This document shows, in pieces, positions 15,332 through 18,703 of a DNA stretch of 18,703 nt. Position 1 is the stretch's first letter. The number at the start of each line of letters is the position of its first letter. The notes under the pieces were generated by a model. That model ran no database searches. It worked only from the letters and a program-made list of their open reading frames with translations, and was not told the origin of the DNA. The DNA is from an uncultured Rickettsiales bacterium (lineage in GTDB: Bacteria; Pseudomonadota; Alphaproteobacteria; UBA8366): NCBI GenBank assembly GCA_913046825.1, contig CAJWTF010000072.1, positions 1 through 18,703 of the forward strand. The letters are read 5' to 3'. Both the position numbers and the translations under genes were made by a program.

Positions 15332-15416
15332 AGTCGGTCACTCTGTGAGTCTAGAATTGCGCCCATTTTAGCCCCATGCCGCCCACTGGCAACACCGGGA
15401 TAGATCGTCGCAGGGC

Positions 15417-15433
15417 GGCAATGCCGTATTGCC
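15417..15433. promoter_or_regulatory. Inverted repeat in the VOC / Rieske divergent spacer
   Basis: GGCAAT and ATTGCC are separated by 5 bases, 60 bases before the Rieske alpha start and 85 before the VOC start. It is placed like an operator for a dimeric regulator controlling both operons. No regulator gene is in view, and no clear sigma-70 promoter was recognised in 15332-15493. Confidence 0.3.
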
Positions 15434-15493
15434 CGGCGAAAGTCGGAGTCTTAGTATTTTTCCGGCAGCACGCGTGATGCAGGGAGTAGAGAT

Positions 15494-16858
15494 ATGCGGA
15501 ACGATGAAACTCGGCGATATACCGGCGGCCTCGTTAACATTGACAGGGGAAGGATCAGCCGAGATATTTTCACCGATCAAGCCATCTATGAGGACGAGCT
15601 GGAGCGGATTTTCCCGCGCTCCTGGCTGTTTGTCGGCCATGAGAGCCAAATCCCCAATAATGGCGATTACATCCTCGGCAAAATGGCCGAGGAATCGGTG
15701 ATCGTTAACCGTGACCGCAACGGCAAACTGCATGTCTTTTTAAACAATTGTCGCCACCGGGGCATGCGGGTCTGTCGCTATGACAAAGGCAACACGCGGA
15801 AATTCATGTGCCCGTTCCACGCCTGGGTCTTCTCCGATCAGGGAGCTTTGATCGGCGTCCCGAAGATGGAGACCGGTTACCGCAACGACCTCGACAAATC
15901 TGAATGGGGATTGATCGAGGCAAGGGTCTACTCCTATCGCGGTTTCATTTTCGCCTGCTGGGAAGAAGAAACCCCGGCGTTTGAGGATTACCTCGGCGAT
16001 CTGCGGTTCTATTTTGATGATTATTGCGAGTTGCCGGACGGCACCTACGGCGATTGGGAAGCCTTCGGTGGCACATTCAAGTGGCGAGTACCGTGCAATT
16101 GGAAGTTCGGCGCGGAGAATTTCGGCGGCGACTATTACCACAACCCGTCCCATGCCTCGGTCGATCAAGTCGTCTTGTCACCCGCTGGTACCAAGGGACG
16201 GCACACCTACGACGCGGTCACCAAGGAACGTGAGCTTTGGAAGCTATGCGTGCTTACCAAAGAGGGTCACAACGCGCGCGGCGAGCTGTTCAAGGACGAT
16301 TACGAGTATCTCCCCACTTACCAGGAGATGGCGGTGGTCGAGGATTATTTCCGCGATTGTTACCGCAAACGTCAGGAGAAACTCGGCGAGAAAGCCCGCT
16401 GGTACGGCCATGGCGGCACCATCTTTCCAAACGTCTCCTACTCAAACGGGGTGCAAAGCATGGGCTCGTGGCACCCCTGCGGTGTCCATGAGACCGAGAT
16501 CTGGCGTATCTTCCTAGCGCCGAAGGAAGCGCCGGACGAAGTGAAGGACGTGCTGCGCCACTACGTCATCCGCTATCAGGGCCCGTCGGGCCTGACCGAA
16601 CAGGACGATATGGAAAATTGGGGTTCGGCACATGAGGGTGCGCGCGGCACCATCGCCAAACGCCATGACTTCCACTACGGCATGGGTATGGGGCACGAAC
16701 AACGCGCGTGGCCGGCGGAATGGCTCGGCGGCGATATCTATGCGACGGAGGACGTCTCGGAACAGAACCAACGCGCCTATTACGCCCGATGGGCCCGGAT
16801 GATGGACGTGCCGCCCGGCGCCGACCGAATGCCAGTTCTGGTCGACGCGGCGGATTGA
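15494..16858 (+). CDS. Aromatic ring-hydroxylating dioxygenase, Rieske alpha (large) subunit
   Basis: A 454-residue catalytic subunit that would insert O2 into an aromatic ring as the cis-dihydrodiol or, in some families, hydroxylate or demethylate. The N-terminal Rieske [2Fe-2S] domain has NCRHRG (C86, H88) and CPFHAW (C106, H109). The catalytic domain has NFGGDYYHNPSH: Asp213 bridges to the neighbouring Rieske centre, and His216 and His220 bind mononuclear iron; Asp371 or Asp372 (TEQDDMENW) is the third ligand. Length and the following beta gene fit the alpha/beta class of dioxygenases. ATG 15494 has GGGAG 7 bases upstream. It is divergent from the VOC operon. No ferredoxin or reductase gene is nearby, so electrons must come from elsewhere. 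Confidence 0.96.
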   Translation: MRNDETRRYTGGLVNIDRGRISRDIFTDQAIYEDELERIFPRSWLFVGHESQIPNNGDYILGKMAEESVIVNRDRNGKLHVFLNNCRHRGMRVCRYDKGNTRKFMCPFHAWVFSDQGALIGVPKMETGYRNDLDKSEWGLIEARVYSYRGFIFACWEEETPAFEDYLGDLRFYFDDYCELPDGTYGDWEAFGGTFKWRVPCNWKFGAENFGGDYYHNPSHASVDQVVLSPAGTKGRHTYDAVTKERELWKLCVLTKEGHNARGELFKDDYEYLPTYQEMAVVEDYFRDCYRKRQEKLGEKARWYGHGGTIFPNVSYSNGVQSMGSWHPCGVHETEIWRIFLAPKEAPDEVKDVLRHYVIRYQGPSGLTEQDDMENWGSAHEGARGTIAKRHDFHYGMGMGHEQRAWPAEWLGGDIYATEDVSEQNQRAYYARWARMMDVPPGADRMPVLVDAAD

Positions 16859-16872
16859 CGGGAGCGCCAATC

Positions 16873-17406
16873 ATGGACACGACACCGGAACGCGCCCTCC
16901 TCGACCAAATTCTGCTGCGCCATCAGGTCGAGCAGTTCTACAACGCCGAAGCGGAAATGCTCGACAGCCGCCAGTTCGATGCCTGGCTCGACATTCTGAC
17001 GGAAGACGTGCGCTATTGGATGCCGCTCACGATCAACAAAGAGCACGGCACGTGGGATGAAGAACACACCCGCGAAGGCCTCGACCTTAACTGGTTCGAC
17101 GAGGGTAAGTTCGAACTCGAACAACGGGTTCGTCAAATCGAGACCGGCCTGCACTGGGCGGAAGAACCGGTCTCGCGCACCAGTCACATGTTCTCGAACC
17201 TGCAAGTGACGGATAACGGCGAGACACTTTCAACCCGCTGCCGGTTCCTGATCTATCGCAACCGCACGGAGACCGAGACCGATTTCTTCGTCGGCAAACG
17301 CAACGACACGCTGCGCCGCGACGCCACCGGCTTCAAGATCGCCGCCCGGGAGATTTTCCTCGATCAAAACGTGCTGCTGGCGAAGAACCTGACGCTGTTC
17401 TTTTAA
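16873..17406 (+). CDS. Aromatic ring-hydroxylating dioxygenase, beta (small) subunit
   Basis: A 177-residue protein of the SnoaL/NTF2-like beta subunit family that forms the alpha3beta3 core with the Rieske subunit and has a mainly structural role. Family hallmarks are the N-terminal EQFYNAEAEMLDSRQFDAWL, then LTEDVRYWMP, the SRTSHMFSNL block and the C-terminal FKIAAREIFLDQN followed by NLTLFF. Length is normal (160-190). The start is ATG 16873, 14 bases after the alpha stop, with GGGAG 8 bases upstream; the frame is open much further upstream, but that part overlaps the alpha gene and is not family-like. Co-transcribed with the alpha subunit; transcription probably ends in the palindromic repeat directly after the stop. 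Confidence 0.94.
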   Translation: MDTTPERALLDQILLRHQVEQFYNAEAEMLDSRQFDAWLDILTEDVRYWMPLTINKEHGTWDEEHTREGLDLNWFDEGKFELEQRVRQIETGLHWAEEPVSRTSHMFSNLQVTDNGETLSTRCRFLIYRNRTETETDFFVGKRNDTLRRDATGFKIAAREIFLDQNVLLAKNLTLFF

Positions 17407-17412
17407 ATCTCT

Positions 17413-17553
17413 GTCATTCCGGAAGCCGGAACGATTATCCGGAATTATGGCCTGAGCCCCACGCTTCGCTCACCTACCACTTGGACATACTCAAGACATA
17501 GTTCCGGGTTCGTGCAGCCTGTCCTCGCGGAAGCGTGGGCGCCCCGGAATGAC
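17413..17553. repeat. Palindromic repeat family 1, second locus (nested inverted repeats)
   Basis: Terminal arms GTCATTCCGG (17413-17422) and CCGGAATGAC (17544-17553) are perfect inverted repeats. Inside, CCCACGCTTC (17458-17467) and GAAGCGTGGG (17530-17539) form a second perfect pair. CCGGAATTATGGCCTGAG (17440-17457) is nearly complementary to 17490-17507. The outer and CCGGAATTATGGCCTGAG elements recur at 7995-8099, so this is a dispersed family. It starts 7 bases after the Rieske beta stop, where it could stop transcripts or stabilise mRNA 3' ends. Confidence 0.8.
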
Positions 17554-17590
17554 TGAGACGCGGGAATATAATCCATCCATACCAAACCCC

Positions 17591-17684
17591 TCGTTTCCCG
17601 GATGCGAAGCGATCCGGGACCTAGTGGGCAGGGTATAGCGCGCGCTGGGCCCCGGATCGCGTCGCGTCCGGGGAACGACTATTG
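17591..17684. repeat. Palindromic repeat family 2 (two hairpins facing each other)
   Basis: Hairpin 1 is CCCGGAT (17597-17603) with ATCCGGG (17612-17618). Hairpin 2 is CCCCGGA (17650-17656) with TCCGGGG (17667-17673). The two units are inverted relative to each other (CGTTTCCCGGATGCG against CGCGTCCGGGGAACG) around a spacer containing TATAGCGCGCGC, which is the REPIN arrangement. It lies just past the 3' end of the malate synthase remnant. A degraded relative occupies 5257-5364 in the opposite orientation. Confidence 0.75.
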
Positions 17685-17685
17685 G

Positions 17686-18703
17686 TTACGCCGCTTGCGC
17701 GGCTTTCGCTTCGACGCGGCGGCCTTGCAGGACCAGCTCGGTATAACCTTTGGGTTGCTCGCGTCTCTTGAAGACCAGCTCGCAGTCAGCTTGGAAGGCC
17801 GGACCGGTGTCGAAATCGGGGGCCATCGGCGTGTAGAGCGGATCGCCCGCGTTCTGGGTATCGACCACCGTCGCCATCCGGCGCATGATCTCTCTCACTT
17901 GGCTCTCGGAGCAAATCCCATGGTGTAGCCAATTCGCGATGTGCTGGTTCGAGATCCGCAACGTCGCGCGGTCTTCCATCAGGCCGATATTGTTGATGTC
18001 CGGCACTTTCGAGCAGCCCACCCCTTGATCTACCCAGCGCACCACGTAGCCGAGGATACCCTGAGCATTGTTGTAGAGCTCCTGCTGAATCATCTCGGGC
18101 GTCCAATTAGGGCGCTCGGCGACCGGGATCGAGAGAATCTTCGTCAGGTCAGCGCGTCCGCGCGATTTCAACTCCGCCTGGCGCTCGGCCACATCAACTT
18201 CATTGTAGTGGAGCGCATGCAACGTGGCGGCGGTCGGCGACGGGACCCAGGCGGTGTTGGCCCCTGCCATCGGATGGGCGACCTTGGTCTCAATCATCTC
18301 CGCCATCCGGTCCGGCATGATCCACATGCCCTTGCCGATCTGGGCTTTGCCCTGCAGCCCGCATTCGAGGCCGATATCCACGTTCCAACCTCATAGGCTT
18401 GAATCCACGGAGCGGCTTTCATATCGCTATTGCGGATCACCGGTCCCGCTTCCTTAGAGGTGTGAATTTCGTCGCCGGTGCGGTCGAGGAAGCCGGTGTT
18501 GATGAAGACGATCCGGTCCTACGCGACCCGGATACATTACTTCAGGTTCACTGTGGTGCGCCGTCGGGCCCAGTATATCCGCGGTCGGGATTGAGGCGGC
18601 GCTCTAATGTCTCGCCTCCCTTCTCGAACCAAGCAGAGAGATCGCGCTTCATTAAGCCGAGCCAGTTGCGATAGAGGAGCACCTTGTCCTCGCCGTCGAC
18701 CGA
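17686..18703 (-). pseudogene. glcB: Malate synthase G, decayed (5' end off the right edge)
   Basis: Malate synthase G condenses glyoxylate and acetyl-CoA to malate. From 18703 leftwards the frame reads a normal segment ending [11 protein letters not shown], then near 18555 jumps to RTTVNLK. In E. coli GlcB these are about 110 residues apart, so that stretch, holding the RNVGHLM and MDEER catalytic region (Arg338 and Glu427 there), is deleted. The continuation carries TAA after NLK and TAG in CIRVA-stop-DRIVF, then reads [15 protein letters not shown] and WIQAYE, and loses one base near 18389 before [19 protein letters not shown]. The last 231 residues (GTG 18381 to the stop at 17686) are intact, including [13 protein letters not shown] and [11 protein letters not shown]. 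Four independent lesions make this a true pseudogene rather than a read error. The coding remnant covers the C-terminal domain only. Confidence 0.9.

Noticed and set aside
1..18703. tRNA, rRNA, riboswitch or CRISPR array
   Set aside because: No cloverleaf-like segment, conserved rRNA stretch, aptamer core or regularly spaced direct repeats were seen on either strand by eye; a covariance-model search would settle it.

Overview
This window looks like chromosomal DNA of an alphaproteobacterium, probably Rhodospirillales-like. The basis is the run aroK / small membrane protein / long secreted helical protein / xerD / accA, together with GC that I judge by eye at close to 60%, frequent AGGAG ribosome sites, and protein sequences of alphaproteobacterial character. 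No RNA gene, CRISPR array, insertion sequence or phage module was seen. The leftmost ~940 bases differ: GC is nearer 50% by eye and they carry a pyrophosphate-type phosphofructokinase. They abut a shikimate kinase cut off in mid-gene, so either a real rearrangement or a chimeric join lies near 930-950.

Layout. (1) 1-671 (-): PPi-type phosphofructokinase, running off the left edge. (2) 829-1179 (-): truncated aroK. (3) 1339-5252 (+): a 46-aa membrane peptide, a 614-aa secreted protein, xerD and accA. (4) 5365-7887 (-): a compact operon upp - nitronate monooxygenase - enoyl-CoA hydratase/isomerase-like gene, with gaps of about 10 bp. (5) 8138-10866 (-): decayed NHL-repeat gene - DsbA/HCCA-isomerase-like protein - a single-chain triple RidA protein. 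(6) 10977-12092 (+): class V PLP enzyme, divergent from group 5. (7) 12111-15331 (-): VOC/extradiol-type protein - FAD amine/amino acid oxidase - TauD-type dioxygenase, the last two overlapping as ATGA. (8) 15494-17406 (+): Rieske ring-hydroxylating oxygenase alpha and beta subunits, divergent from group 7. (9) 17686-18703 (-): wreck of malate synthase G.

Groups 5-8 read as an accessory catabolic island of about 9 kb. Rieske oxygenase, extradiol-type VOC protein and HCCA-isomerase-like protein follow the logic of bicyclic aromatic degradation. The PLP enzyme, flavin amine oxidase and Rid (imine/enamine deaminase family) protein suggest that the substrate or its intermediates contain nitrogen. 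No ferredoxin, reductase, dihydrodiol dehydrogenase, transporter or regulator is in view, so any such pathway is incomplete here.

Two families of palindromic intergenic repeats (REP/REPIN-like) sit between operons. One family occurs at 7995-8099 and 17413-17553. The other occurs at 17591-17684, with a degraded copy at about 5257-5364. Gene decay is also evident: malate synthase G has an internal deletion, two nonsense codons and a frameshift; the NHL gene has nonsense and frameshift lesions; aroK lacks its 3' half.
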